The notes under the pieces: model-generated
The model's database searches: none
The model's input: the letters and a program-made list of their open reading frames with translations, nothing else
Told to the model about the DNA's origin: nothing
NCBI GenBank assembly: GCA_032017425.1
Contig: DALZPW010000004.1
Direction: 5' to 3' (one strand)
Length of the DNA stretch: 64,000 nucleotides
Origin: Faucicola tetraodonis
GTDB lineage: Bacteria > Pseudomonadota > Gammaproteobacteria > Pseudomonadales > Moraxellaceae
Made by a program: the position numbers and the translations under genes
In this document: positions 46,200-55,747 of the stretch, one piece after another
Position numbering within the stretch: position 1 is the stretch's first letter
How the letters are laid out: each line of letters starts with the position of its first letter

Positions 46200-47522
46200 A
46201 TGAGTACCCAATTTGCGCTTTTTAAATACAAACGGTTTAGCGCCATGTTTGCCACCCAGTTTTTAGGGGCATTTAATGACAATGTATTTAAGCAAGGTTT
46301 GATTTTAGTACTGACCTTTATGGCAGCGGCAAAATTGGGGATGCGTGTCAGTTTGCTCAACAATCTGGCGGCGATGCTGTTTGTGTTGCCGTTTTTTTTG
46401 TTTTCCGCTTTGGCGGGTCAAATCGCTGATAAATATGAAAAATCTTGGCTGACAAGGCTGATTAAAATCCTCGAAATCGTCATCATGGTCGTTGCCGCAT
46501 TTGGGTTTGTGTTTGAGATTTATCCGCTATTATTTGTTGCGTTATTTTTGATGGGCACCCATTCAACGTTTTTTGGTCCTATTAAATATGCTTATCTACC
46601 CCAAGCCATGACCACCGATGAGCTGGTGGGTGCCAATGGGCTGTTTCAAATGGGCACGTCACTGGCTATTTTGACAGGGATGATGCTGGCTGGCGTGTTG
46701 ATGAAGTTGGACAGTCCGCTGTTTTGGATATCTGGGGTGACGGTTTTTGTGGCGATTATGGGCTACTTGGCTTCTCGGTTTATTCCCGTCATGACTGCGC
46801 CGCAACCTGATTTGACCATCGACTGGAATATCTTTCGTACTAGCTGGCAAACCATTGCCAATCTATATCGTTTGCCGATTATGTGGTTTACCATTTTGGG
46901 TAATAGTTGGTTTTGGTTTTATGGTGCCACGTTTTTGACCCAAGTACCTGAATTTAGCAAGTCTATTTTGCTAGGCGATGAAAGCGTCGTGATATTTTTA
47001 TTGACGCTGTTTTCTGTCGGTACGGCGCTTGGCTCACTATTATGCAAAACGTTGACCAAAAACCAAGTGAGTCTAAAGCTATTGCCATTTGGGATTGCAG
47101 GATTGACGATTTTTGCGATTGACTTGTACTTCACGCTTTCAGCGATGCATTTGCCGCCACTCGCCAACAACGCACACTATAGTATCGGTATGATTTTTGC
47201 CACGCAGGGTGCTATTCGTGTATTTGTCGATTTGTTTTTATTGGGTTTCTCAGGCGGTATTTATATCGTACCTTTATACGCCTATATGCAAGCTTATTCA
47301 CCGGAAACCAGCCGTGCTCGCATTATCGGTGCCAACAATATTTTAAATGCGGTATTTATGGTGGGTTCGGCGATTTTTTCGATTGTTTGTTTGACGCTAG
47401 TTAACGTGAGCCTGCCGATGCTATTTGCAATTGTCGGGGTGATAAATTTGGTCATGGGTATCTGGTTATTTTCAAAACTAAAAAAATATAGCCCTGCCAA
47501 GCCCATTATGATCCATGAATAA
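46200..47522 (+). CDS. LplT-like MFS transporter (lysophospholipid)
   Basis: 440 residues from ATG 46200 (a TTG two codons upstream is unlikely). Twelve membrane segments. The start with GAFNDNVFKQG, and FGPIKYAYLPQAMTTDELVGANGL, are shared with LplT and with the N-terminal half of LplT-Aas fusions, which flip lysophospholipids inward for re-acylation. No acyltransferase (Aas) domain is present or adjacent, so the substrate is uncertain. It is divergent from tamA. Confidence 0.82.
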   Translation: MSTQFALFKYKRFSAMFATQFLGAFNDNVFKQGLILVLTFMAAAKLGMRVSLLNNLAAMLFVLPFFLFSALAGQIADKYEKSWLTRLIKILEIVIMVVAAFGFVFEIYPLLFVALFLMGTHSTFFGPIKYAYLPQAMTTDELVGANGLFQMGTSLAILTGMMLAGVLMKLDSPLFWISGVTVFVAIMGYLASRFIPVMTAPQPDLTIDWNIFRTSWQTIANLYRLPIMWFTILGNSWFWFYGATFLTQVPEFSKSILLGDESVVIFLLTLFSVGTALGSLLCKTLTKNQVSLKLLPFGIAGLTIFAIDLYFTLSAMHLPPLANNAHYSIGMIFATQGAIRVFVDLFLLGFSGGIYIVPLYAYMQAYSPETSRARIIGANNILNAVFMVGSAIFSIVCLTLVNVSLPMLFAIVGVINLVMGIWLFSKLKKYSPAKPIMIHE

Positions 47523-47784
47523 CACCCTATCGCCCTATTTAATCACTCCGTTAGATAGTTAGCACAAATAGCTAGCAATGCTAGGCAACAGATGGATGGC
47601 AAACAATGGATAAATAAGGATTTTTGCGCCATTTTTTCATTTGAGTCCAAAATGTTGCTATTTGTTATCGTTTGGCAAAGAAACGTTGTTGTTAACTCCA
47701 GTTACTTTGTAAGTGGTTAAAAGTTAGTTACTATACCCTGACTTGTTGTAATTTTTTTTGTATCACTTGCTAGGAATGACTGTT

Positions 47785-48597
47785 ATGTTTGCCACTTATA
47801 AAACACTCTGCACGCCCAAACTGGTAAAACTCAGTGCGATAGCCTGTACGGCGGTGTTGATGACCGCTTGTGCTTCACAGAAGATCGCGACCGTGGATAA
47901 GCGCCCTGTGTATGTACGGGGTGTCCCCAACTATTATATAGTTAGAAACGGCGATACTTTAAGCAAAATCGCCACCACTTATGGACTAGATTATCGTCGG
48001 GTTGGCGCGCTCAATGGGCTCGATAGCAACTATACCATTTATCCAGGGCAACGCTTGATTTTAACCTCAGCAAGTAGTCCCACTTCTTATCGCCCAACGA
48101 CCATTCGCCCTGTGACGGTCAATCAATCATCCCGCCCGTCTAACCCGACTTATTACCCACCTAGACAAGCCAATAACTTATCAACCCCGTTACCGATGCC
48201 AAACCAAGTCATCGTGCCAACCAGCAGCTTGTCACAAGGTTGGTTACGTCCTACGAATGGCAATCTATTGCGGCCGTTTAACCAGCAAACAGGTACGTTA
48301 GGTATGTGGTTTGGCGGACAAGCAGGGGCAAATGTTGTCGCCAGCCAGCCAGGTACGGTGCTGTATGTCGGTAGTGATTTGCCAGAATATGGCAAATTGA
48401 TATTGATTCAGCACAACAGCGACTACATTAGTGCCTATGCGCATTTGGGAAATTTTGCTGTACAAGAGCGCCAAACGGTGCAAGCAGGTCAAACCATCGG
48501 TACCGTTGGGACGGACAATAATTTGAATCAACCTGCTGTAGAGTTCCAAATCCGATATCGGGGTACGCCAGTGAACCCTGCCAGTTATTTAAAATAA
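47785..48597 (+). CDS. nlpD: NlpD-like lipoprotein with LysM and degenerate LytM domain
   Basis: 270 residues from ATG 47785, with AGGA nine bases upstream. Lipobox LMTAC gives a lipid anchor. LysM is at about 48-92 (YYIVRNGDTLSKIATTYGLDYRRV). The C-terminal LytM/M23 domain lacks zinc ligands: the expected H-x-G-x-D is LGMWFGG and H-x-H is PAVEFQ. Such proteins activate amidases at the septum rather than cut peptidoglycan. Not beside rpoS or surE as in E. coli. EnvC is also not between gpmI and ctpA here. Confidence 0.85.
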   Translation: MFATYKTLCTPKLVKLSAIACTAVLMTACASQKIATVDKRPVYVRGVPNYYIVRNGDTLSKIATTYGLDYRRVGALNGLDSNYTIYPGQRLILTSASSPTSYRPTTIRPVTVNQSSRPSNPTYYPPRQANNLSTPLPMPNQVIVPTSSLSQGWLRPTNGNLLRPFNQQTGTLGMWFGGQAGANVVASQPGTVLYVGSDLPEYGKLILIQHNSDYISAYAHLGNFAVQERQTVQAGQTIGTVGTDNNLNQPAVEFQIRYRGTPVNPASYLK

Positions 48598-48645
48598 TTA
48601 AATAGCTGCTTAAAATAGTTAAAAATCCATTTAAAATATCGCAAT

Positions 48646-48678
48646 AAAAAAGCCAATCCATGACGATTGGCTTTTTTT
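48646..48678. terminator. Bidirectional terminator nlpD/pdxA
   Basis: AAAAAGCCAATC (48646-48657) / GATTGGCTTTTT (48665-48676), loop of 7, seven T after the plus-strand arm. It lies between convergent genes. Confidence 0.85.
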
Positions 48679-48704
48679 GTGAGCGTAATTATCGGTGAGG
48701 ATGA

Positions 48705-49757
48705 TTAGTGGGCAATCGCGGTCGCCATGTTATTGGCATAGTCAATCGCACGATACAGACTATCGGCACTCGCTTTGCCTGTCCCTGCCAAATCCAGTGC
48801 TGTGCCATGATCGACTGAGGTACGAATATAAGGCAACCCTAAAGTGATATTCACGGTTTCGCCAAACCCATGTGATTTGAGCGGCGCCAGTCCCTGATCG
48901 TGATACATGGCGATAATGGCATCGGCAGTGGCGATATGCTTTTGGGTAAACAAGGTATCGGCTGGCATCGCCAAACTAATATCCACACCTTGGTCGCGAT
49001 AGTGCTGTAACACCGGATTGATGATGTCAATTTCTTCTCTGCCTAGATAGCCTCTTTCCCCGGCATGAGGATTGAGTCCACAGACCAATATTTTTGGGTG
49101 AGTGAGACCAAATTTTTGCTGACAATCATGGATGACAATATCAACGGTTTTTGCCACTTCTTCGTGGGAAATCGCATCGGCGACCGCACGCAGGGGCAAA
49201 TGGGTGGTGACTAAAGCCACTTTCATCAGGCTATTGGCGAGCATCATCACCACTTTATCCAGCCCCGACTGCTGCATAAAAAATTCGGTATGCCCCATAA
49301 AGTCTGGCAACACAGTCATAATCACCGATTTTTGCAGTGGCGCGGTGACAATTGCAGCGACTTGTTTGCTGATGGCGAGCTTATGCGCCAGTTGCAACTG
49401 TGCGATGACCATTGGCGCGTTATGAGGATTTAACTGCCCTGCTACCACAGGTTGTGCTGTCGGCACATCCACCACCAAAATAGTATCATGCGCTGAGGGT
49501 TGCGCAATTTGCGGTAAATCTTTTAACTCATGTAACTCATGCGTCGCTAATTGTTGAATCATCAATCCGTCTTTTACAGCGCCTTTTTGTTTGAGCTCAC
49601 TATACCTTTCTTGCAGCGCGTTGATATCTGCCAACACAATGACAGCGCGATTGGGCAGATTTAATTGCTGTCTGTCAGCAAGCATCAGTATGATATCCAT
49701 GCCAATACCCGCAGGTTCGCCCGAAGTAATCACTAAGGGAAGACTTTGAATGGTCAT
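48705..49757 (-). CDS. pdxA: 4-hydroxythreonine-4-phosphate dehydrogenase
   Basis: 350 residues. ITSGEPAGIGMDIIL at the start, the metal His in FMGHTEFFMQ, and NPHAGERGYLGREEI are PdxA motifs, plus the C-terminal MYHDQGLAPLKSHGFGETVNITLGLP. It oxidises 4-phosphohydroxythreonine in pyridoxal phosphate synthesis. It is alone on the minus strand; ksgA, the common partner, is not adjacent. Confidence 0.96.
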   Translation of the reverse strand: MTIQSLPLVITSGEPAGIGMDIILMLADRQQLNLPNRAVIVLADINALQERYSELKQKGAVKDGLMIQQLATHELHELKDLPQIAQPSAHDTILVVDVPTAQPVVAGQLNPHNAPMVIAQLQLAHKLAISKQVAAIVTAPLQKSVIMTVLPDFMGHTEFFMQQSGLDKVVMMLANSLMKVALVTTHLPLRAVADAISHEEVAKTVDIVIHDCQQKFGLTHPKILVCGLNPHAGERGYLGREEIDIINPVLQHYRDQGVDISLAMPADTLFTQKHIATADAIIAMYHDQGLAPLKSHGFGETVNITLGLPYIRTSVDHGTALDLAGTGKASADSLYRAIDYANNMATAIAH

Positions 49758-50076
49758 TTTTATACCTTTTGATAAACACTGATAAAGCTATCAGTTAATA
49801 TTTTATGAATTTATTACCAATGATGGGGCGCATTGTTAGCTTGATAAAGATAAAATAGTTTCATGTTCATGACGTCAACTAAAACCCTGATTACATCGAT
49901 TATGGTTAGCGATCACCAATGATTTGATTAAATGAAATCTAATTATTTGCGTAATGTTAAGTAAGTATTGTATACCCTATGATTTTGCTATTATTAACTT
50001 AATTTAAATCAGTATATAATAGTACTACACTTTACTGTCAATCCTGTATTTTACTGTTGTTATCAATGGAGTCCTT
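49758..50076. other. Intergenic region pdxA/phasin-like gene
   Basis: 319 bases between divergent genes. A TATAAT at 50015-50020 with TTAACT 15 bases upstream is a possible promoter of the phasin-like gene. A GACGTC palindrome at about 49870 is too short to call. No ORF with an SD seen. Confidence 0.45.
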
Positions 50077-50478
50077 ATGGCTACCTACGAACATATTAAC
50101 CAAAAAGTTGAAAAAATGTGTCAGCAATCTGAAGATTTTTCAGTTCGCGTCCCACAAGTCATGCAGCGCCGTATCTATATGATAGCGAAACAAAACCCAC
50201 TCAACAATGCCAAAGAGATGAAAGAAATGGAACGTATGGTGACTGAAAAACCCATCGCATTTTTTGAATCTTGGACGCAAATGGCTTGGCAAGCGCTCGT
50301 TGCGCAGCAAAATATTGGGCAATTAATGTTTTCAAACTGTATGAAATTAAGCTTGGGTCAACCGATTTCCTTGGAAAACTTCTTTTATGCTGTCAATCAA
50401 GAAGCGCTACATGTATTGGAAAAAGGGATGTACCCTATCTATAGCCGCGTTGCCGCTAATGCCAAACGTTTAAGTTAA
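50077..50478 (+). CDS. Phasin-like protein
   Basis: 133 residues, all alpha-helical and amphipathic with no membrane segment. FFESWTQMAWQALVAQQNIGQLMFS and the preceding PLNNAKEMKEMERMVTEKP resemble Acinetobacter/Psychrobacter phasin-type proteins that coat polyhydroxyalkanoate granules. No phaC/phaR/phaA gene is in the window, so this is a fold-level match only. SD GGAG is six bases before the ATG. A strong terminator follows. Confidence 0.5.
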   Translation: MATYEHINQKVEKMCQQSEDFSVRVPQVMQRRIYMIAKQNPLNNAKEMKEMERMVTEKPIAFFESWTQMAWQALVAQQNIGQLMFSNCMKLSLGQPISLENFFYAVNQEALHVLEKGMYPIYSRVAANAKRLS

Positions 50479-50499
50479 GTTTTACTTTTTTCAACCACA

Positions 50500-50527
50500 C
50501 CCAATAATTTTTTATTGGGTTTTTTTA
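50500..50527 (+). terminator. Terminator of the phasin-like gene
   Basis: CCCAATAA (50500-50507) / TTATTGGG (50512-50519), loop of four T, then eight T. Confidence 0.85.
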
Positions 50528-50556
50528 TTTTTATAGGTTTTTGATGTCAAAAAAAC

Positions 50557-50632
50557 TGGTACGCCCAGCGGGACTTGAACCCACGTCGGTCGCTTAGGAG
50601 GCAACTGCTCTATCCAGTTAAGCTATAGGCGT
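50557..50632 (-). tRNA. tRNA-Arg (anticodon CCT)
   Basis: Minus strand 76 bases with encoded CCA. Acceptor ACGCCTA / TGGGCGT, D arm GCTT...GAGC, anticodon stem GTTGC/GCGAC enclosing loop CTCCTAA (anticodon CCT, reads AGG), T arm GTGGG-TTCAAGT-CCCGC, discriminator A. All stems pair. Confidence 0.95.
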
Positions 50633-50779
50633 AAAGGTCTGCTATTTTATCATATTAAATCTTAAATGCTTAGCATCCGCTGATATTTTTAGGCATTTTG
50701 TTGCTGATTTTGTAGGTTCGCAGTTTGGCAATTCATAGTATAATAGTGGGCTAAAGACGAACCGCAATAAAGGCAATCC

Positions 50780-53700
50780 ATGGCATTTGTACACTTTGGT
50801 ATTCACACCGAATTTTCTATCACAGACTCGATTGTACGCATCAAAGCGTTGGTCAAAGCTGCCAAAGCCGACAACCAACTGGCGCTTGCCATTAGCGATT
50901 TATCCAACCTGTATGCCACGGTAAAATTTTATAAAGCTTGCTTGGATGCCGGTATCAAGCCGATTATTGGCTCTGAAGTATGGCTTGAAAATGATAGTAC
51001 GACAGTAACGCTACTTGCCAGCAACCAAATCGGCTACAAGAATTTGACCAATATCGTGTCAAAGGGCTTTGTCGATGGTCAAGTAATGGGCAAACCGATT
51101 ATTCAGCGTGACTGGATTTTTGAACGCAGTGAAGGCGTGATTGTGCTGTTCACCGAAAAATCAGACGTCGGTCAAGCCATGTTATCAGGTCACCCAGAAA
51201 AAGCCGATAGCCTACTACAACAATGGCAAACCACATTTGCCGATCGTGTCTATTTTGCCATTAAACGCACCCAACGCGCCAACGAAGACCGTTTTATCGA
51301 GCAAGCCATTCGCATGTCCAATGCCTTTGATGTGCCTATCATTGCCCATAATGACGTGCGTTTTTTGACAGAAGATGATTTTGAAGCGCATGAAGCACGG
51401 GTGTGTATCGCCAATTCGCAAGTGCTTGCCGACCCCAATCGCCCACGTGATTATTCCTCTGAGCAGTATTTAAAAACCCAAGATGAGATGACTGCCCTGT
51501 TTAGCGACATGCCAGAGGTGATTGACAACACCTTGGATTTGGCAAAACGCTGTAATGTCATTATTCCTATGGGCCATCACGATTTACCCGAATTCCCCAT
51601 TCCCGAAGGCGATACCATTGAAACTTTCTTTCGGCGCACCGCCCAAGAAGGTCTAGAAAAACGCCTTGAAAAACTCTACCCCATCGAAAAACGCGACGAC
51701 AGCTGGGCAGAAAAACGTAAGCCGTATGATGCGCGTTTGGAGTTTGAACTCACAACGATTTTGAATATGGGTTTCCCAGGTTATTTCTTAATCGTGATGG
51801 ACTTTATCCGCTGGTCAAAAGCCAATGATGTGCCTGTAGGTCCTGGCCGTGGCTCAGGCGCGGGGTCATTAGTGGCGTATTCGCTCAATATCACCGACTT
51901 AGACCCGCTAGAATATGACCTACTGTTTGAACGGTTTTTGAACCCTGAGCGGGTATCCATGCCAGACTTTGACGTCGATTTTTGTATCGAAGGTCGCGAC
52001 CGCGTCATTGATTATGTGGCGCAAAAATACGGACGAGAAGCGGTATCCCAAATCATCACCTTTGGTACGATGGCGGCAAAAGCGGTGGTGCGTGATGTCG
52101 CGCGCGTTCAAGGTAAATCGTATGGTCTGGCTGATAAAATCTCCAAACTCATCCCTAAAACCCCTGGTATTTCGCTGGCTGAAGCGGTTGAAGCCGAACC
52201 GCAACTCAAAGATTTGCTTAACAATCCTGACAACATGGATTATGAAGATGCCAATGAGATTTGGGAAATGGCGGTACGGCTCGAAGGGATTACCCGGGGT
52301 GTTGGTAAACATGCAGGGGGCGTACTTATTGCGCCGACCAAAATCACCGATTATAGCGCCATCTATTGTGATGAAGAGGGTCATCCCGTCAGTCAGTTTG
52401 ATAAAGACGATGTAGAAGCAGTTGGCTTGGTAAAATTTGACTTTTTGGGTCTGCGCAATTTAACGGTGATTAATGCGGCGGTTAAAAATATCAATGCACG
52501 CCGCGCTAAAGAGCAACAGCCACCGCTTGATCTTGAGACTTTACCCTTAGACGATAAGCCCACCTACTCCCTGCTACAAGATGCCCATACCACCGCTGTG
52601 TTCCAGCTGGAAAGTACCGGCATGAAAAAATATTTGGCCAAGCTTAAACCGACCAATATTGAAGACGTCATCGCCATGTGTGCGCTGTACCGCCCGGGTC
52701 CACTCGATGCCGGGATGGTCGATATGTACATTGACCGTAAACACGGCCGCGAAGAGGTCATCTATGACCATGACCGACTTGAGCCGATACTGGAAAATAC
52801 CTATGGGGTCATTGTCTATCAAGAACAGGTGATGCAAATCTCGCAAGCGATGGCAGGCTATAGTCTAGGCGGTGCCGATATGCTACGCCGCGCGATGGGT
52901 AAGAAAAAACCCGAAGAAATGGCAAAACAGCGCAGTATTTTTGTGGAAGGGGCTATTGGTCAGGGCATCGATGATAAACTTGCAGGCGGCGTGTTTGATT
53001 TGATGGAAAAATTTGCCGGCTACGGGTTTAACAAATCACACTCAGCGGCATACGGCGTGTTAGCCTATCAAACCGCCTATTTAAAACACTACTATCCTGC
53101 CGAATTTATGGCGGCGGTCATCACCTCGGACATGAATAATACCGATGGCGTGGTGTTTTTTATCAATGATTGCCGCGAAAATTTTGGCTTAAAAGTAGAA
53201 AACCCCAGCGTTAACCACTCCAATTGGGCGTTTGTGCCGATTAACCCGACGACCATTGTGTATGGCTTAGGCGGTATCAAAGGTGTTGGTGAAGGTGCCG
53301 TAGAGTCTATCGTGGAAGCGCGAAACGCGGGCGGTGAGTTTACCGATTTGTATGATTTTTGCCGCCGTGTTGACACACGAAAAGTCAATAAGCGCACCCT
53401 TGAAGCATTGGTTAAAGCAGGCTGTTTTGATAGTTTTGCGCCAAAATTACGACCTGATTTGCCTGCGGATGAAGCTTATCACATCCGTGGCGCGTTACTT
53501 GCCGAATTGCCAAAAGCGGTACAGGCAGCCGAGCAACAGCGCAGCAATGATAGCCTAGGGATGATTGATTTATTTAGCGATATACAAGAGGTCACTGCGC
53601 CGCCCCCATTGCCCTGTGAGCCTGTTTGGACAGATGCTGAACGCTTAAAAGGTGAAAAAGACACGCTAGGACTTTATCTGACCGGTCATCCCATTGATAG

Positions 53701-54340
53701 TTATCGCGATGAGTTAAAACGCTATACGCCAAAGACATTGGGTGATTTGAGCGAAACCAGCTATGGCGAAACCGTATTTTTTGCAGGCTTGATACTTGAT
53801 GTCGCAAACTTTGGTAATCGCTCAGTGATTACCTTAGATGACGGTACAGGTCGTATCGAAGTGAGTTGTTATGCCGAGCGCTTTGCACGCGTGAAAGATA
53901 AGCTTAAAGTGGAAACCGTGGTAATTATCGACGGCTCTATTCGTGAACGCGATGGCACGTTTTATGCCAGCCTACAAGAGGTAATGACCTTAACCGATGC
54001 GCGCAAACGCTGGCTCAAAAAAATCAGCATCAAAATTGCAGGTCATGATATGGCGTTGTTTGAACAGATACAGCAATTGTTAGCGACCGCCAATCACTCA
54101 ACAATTCACTATTTATCGCATCAGTTTAATCACCCAGCCGACAATGCCCAATTTGCGGACAGTCAGCCCGCCAATGCATCGGGTCAATTAGGGGTACCGA
54201 TTAACCTATGTGTGTATAACGACTATGCGATCGCCCATCTTAATATGCCAACGCATTGGCAAATTGTGCCGACAGAAGAGAATTTTGGCAAACTCAAAAG
54301 CTTGGTCAATGAAGAAGATTTGCATTTACATTTTAGTTAG
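50780..54340 (+). CDS. dnaE: DNA polymerase III alpha subunit
   Basis: 1186 residues. PHP domain at the N terminus (FVHFGIHTEFS), polymerase core with catalytic PDFDVDFCIEGRDRVIDYV, GPGRGSGAGSLVAYSL, helix-hairpin-helix and the C-terminal OB fold (VFFAGLILDVANFGNRSVITLDDG). It is the replicative polymerase. Start MAFVHFG is the family start. A TATAAT box (50739-50744) precedes it. Single gene followed by an Hpt protein. Confidence 0.97.
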   Translation: MAFVHFGIHTEFSITDSIVRIKALVKAAKADNQLALAISDLSNLYATVKFYKACLDAGIKPIIGSEVWLENDSTTVTLLASNQIGYKNLTNIVSKGFVDGQVMGKPIIQRDWIFERSEGVIVLFTEKSDVGQAMLSGHPEKADSLLQQWQTTFADRVYFAIKRTQRANEDRFIEQAIRMSNAFDVPIIAHNDVRFLTEDDFEAHEARVCIANSQVLADPNRPRDYSSEQYLKTQDEMTALFSDMPEVIDNTLDLAKRCNVIIPMGHHDLPEFPIPEGDTIETFFRRTAQEGLEKRLEKLYPIEKRDDSWAEKRKPYDARLEFELTTILNMGFPGYFLIVMDFIRWSKANDVPVGPGRGSGAGSLVAYSLNITDLDPLEYDLLFERFLNPERVSMPDFDVDFCIEGRDRVIDYVAQKYGREAVSQIITFGTMAAKAVVRDVARVQGKSYGLADKISKLIPKTPGISLAEAVEAEPQLKDLLNNPDNMDYEDANEIWEMAVRLEGITRGVGKHAGGVLIAPTKITDYSAIYCDEEGHPVSQFDKDDVEAVGLVKFDFLGLRNLTVINAAVKNINARRAKEQQPPLDLETLPLDDKPTYSLLQDAHTTAVFQLESTGMKKYLAKLKPTNIEDVIAMCALYRPGPLDAGMVDMYIDRKHGREEVIYDHDRLEPILENTYGVIVYQEQVMQISQAMAGYSLGGADMLRRAMGKKKPEEMAKQRSIFVEGAIGQGIDDKLAGGVFDLMEKFAGYGFNKSHSAAYGVLAYQTAYLKHYYPAEFMAAVITSDMNNTDGVVFFINDCRENFGLKVENPSVNHSNWAFVPINPTTIVYGLGGIKGVGEGAVESIVEARNAGGEFTDLYDFCRRVDTRKVNKRTLEALVKAGCFDSFAPKLRPDLPADEAYHIRGALLAELPKAVQAAEQQRSNDSLGMIDLFSDIQEVTAPPPLPCEPVWTDAERLKGEKDTLGLYLTGHPIDSYRDELKRYTPKTLGDLSETSYGETVFFAGLILDVANFGNRSVITLDDGTGRIEVSCYAERFARVKDKLKVETVVIIDGSIRERDGTFYASLQEVMTLTDARKRWLKKISIKIAGHDMALFEQIQQLLATANHSTIHYLSHQFNHPADNAQFADSQPANASGQLGVPINLCVYNDYAIAHLNMPTHWQIVPTEENFGKLKSLVNEEDLHLHFS

Positions 54341-54512
54341 CGTCTGATTTTGGTGAATTTAGCCGATAAACCCATCATGCGATAAACGTTTGTATCCCTT
54401 AAACTGACTTTCATCAAAGTTTTGATAAAATTCAATGAGATATGGGCTAAAATAAGCCAATCAAATTTAATCAATGATGTTTTATTCAATGCCCCATCAA
54501 CAGGAAACTCTC

Positions 54513-54857
54513 ATGACTCAGCCCTCCCATATCAACTTGCCCCAGTTTGAAGAATTAAGAGCGTTACTTGACGAAGATTTTGTCGATTTGATGCATACTT
54601 ATATGCAAGATAGCTTACAACGTTTATCGGAAATGGAGACAGCTTATGCCACCTTAGACAACCGTTTGGGGTATAATGCAGCGCACGGCTTAAAAGGCGC
54701 TAGCTCTAACCTTGGCGCTACCGAGCTGACCGAACTTTGTTATAAACTGCAAGAAATCTGCCGCACGGGTCATATCCACCAACATGAACAATTGATTGAA
54801 GAAATCAAAGCGGAATGCCATGCAGTGAATGACCAAATACAATCGCTTATTGCGTAA
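54513..54857 (+). CDS. Stand-alone Hpt (histidine phosphotransfer) domain protein
   Basis: 114 residues from ATG 54513, where AGGAAAC gives a good SD; an upstream frame start at 54474 lacks one. A four-helix Hpt domain with AAHGLKGASSNLGATELTELCY; the phospho-accepting His is at about 58. Hpt proteins relay phosphate between hybrid kinases and response regulators. No kinase or regulator is adjacent. It lies between dnaE and trmJ. Confidence 0.85.
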   Translation: MTQPSHINLPQFEELRALLDEDFVDLMHTYMQDSLQRLSEMETAYATLDNRLGYNAAHGLKGASSNLGATELTELCYKLQEICRTGHIHQHEQLIEEIKAECHAVNDQIQSLIA

Positions 54858-54881
54858 CGACTGACTAAAATTTGACAACCC

Positions 54882-55718
54882 ATGGTAACGACTGACACTA
54901 ACGCTTCTCCGCAACCCTTCTCAACCCTTGCGGCATTTTTAGCCGGTATTCGCATTGTGATGGTGAATACCACCTTGCCTGCCAATATTGGCTCTGCCGC
55001 CCGTGCCATGCACACCATGGGACTAACGCAGCTCACGGTAGTGGCGCCCAAACTACCGATTGACGAAGATGCCTATGCCCATGCCGCAGGTGCCAAAGCA
55101 ATTTTAGACGCTGTGACCATTTGTGACACCCTTGAGCAAGCCCTGCAAGATTGCCACTGGGTAATTGCTACCAGTAGTCGCCAACGCCATATTCCAAGAC
55201 CCGTGTTATCGCCCCGACAAGCGGCTGAATTGATGGTCACTAATTTTCAAAACCTTGACGATTTAATGACAGACTCTCCGCATCGCAATTGGCAACTTGC
55301 CATTGTGTTTGGCCGTGAAGATCGGGGTTTAACAAATGAAGAGCTGCAACTGGCCGACTACCATATTCAAATTCCTGCCAATGCTGAGTATGGGGTGTTA
55401 AATGTGGCGGCTGCGGTTCAAGTGATTGCCAGCGTTTTTTACGAAACTGCAGAGTTAGCATTGACGGCAAAAACAGCGGCTGAAAAATCCATTGATTTGA
55501 CTTTTCGCCAACAATGGGATGAGCCGCCTATCTCAAATGAGCAGCGTTTACAGCTAGAAAATAGGCTGTTGGCATTGTTGGAGAATTTAGATATCTACAA
55601 TCCCGCCCAATCTAAAGTGATGCCTCAGCGTATTAATCGACTTCTTAGTAGGATACAGCTTGATATCAAAGAATATCAGTTACTCCAAGCCGCCATCGCA
55701 AAATTACTCAAACGATAA
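54882..55718 (+). CDS. trmJ: tRNA (cytidine/uridine-32-2'-O)-methyltransferase
   Basis: 278 residues of the SPOUT/TrmH superfamily. NIGSAARAMHTMGL (motif 1), VFGREDRGLTNEEL (motif 2) and IPANAEYGVLNVAAAVQ (motif 3) are the three signature motifs. The C-terminal extension after about 160 matches TrmJ. It methylates Cm32/Um32 in tRNAs. It starts 24 bases after the Hpt gene. Confidence 0.92.
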   Translation: MVTTDTNASPQPFSTLAAFLAGIRIVMVNTTLPANIGSAARAMHTMGLTQLTVVAPKLPIDEDAYAHAAGAKAILDAVTICDTLEQALQDCHWVIATSSRQRHIPRPVLSPRQAAELMVTNFQNLDDLMTDSPHRNWQLAIVFGREDRGLTNEELQLADYHIQIPANAEYGVLNVAAAVQVIASVFYETAELALTAKTAAEKSIDLTFRQQWDEPPISNEQRLQLENRLLALLENLDIYNPAQSKVMPQRINRLLSRIQLDIKEYQLLQAAIAKLLKR

Positions 55719-55747
55719 ATTATTAACCCGTTAAGCGCTCAAAGTTT

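Noticed and set aside
49898..49980. Short plus-strand ORF-like stretches before the phasin-like gene
   Set aside because: Under 25 codons, no SD and no terminator of their own.
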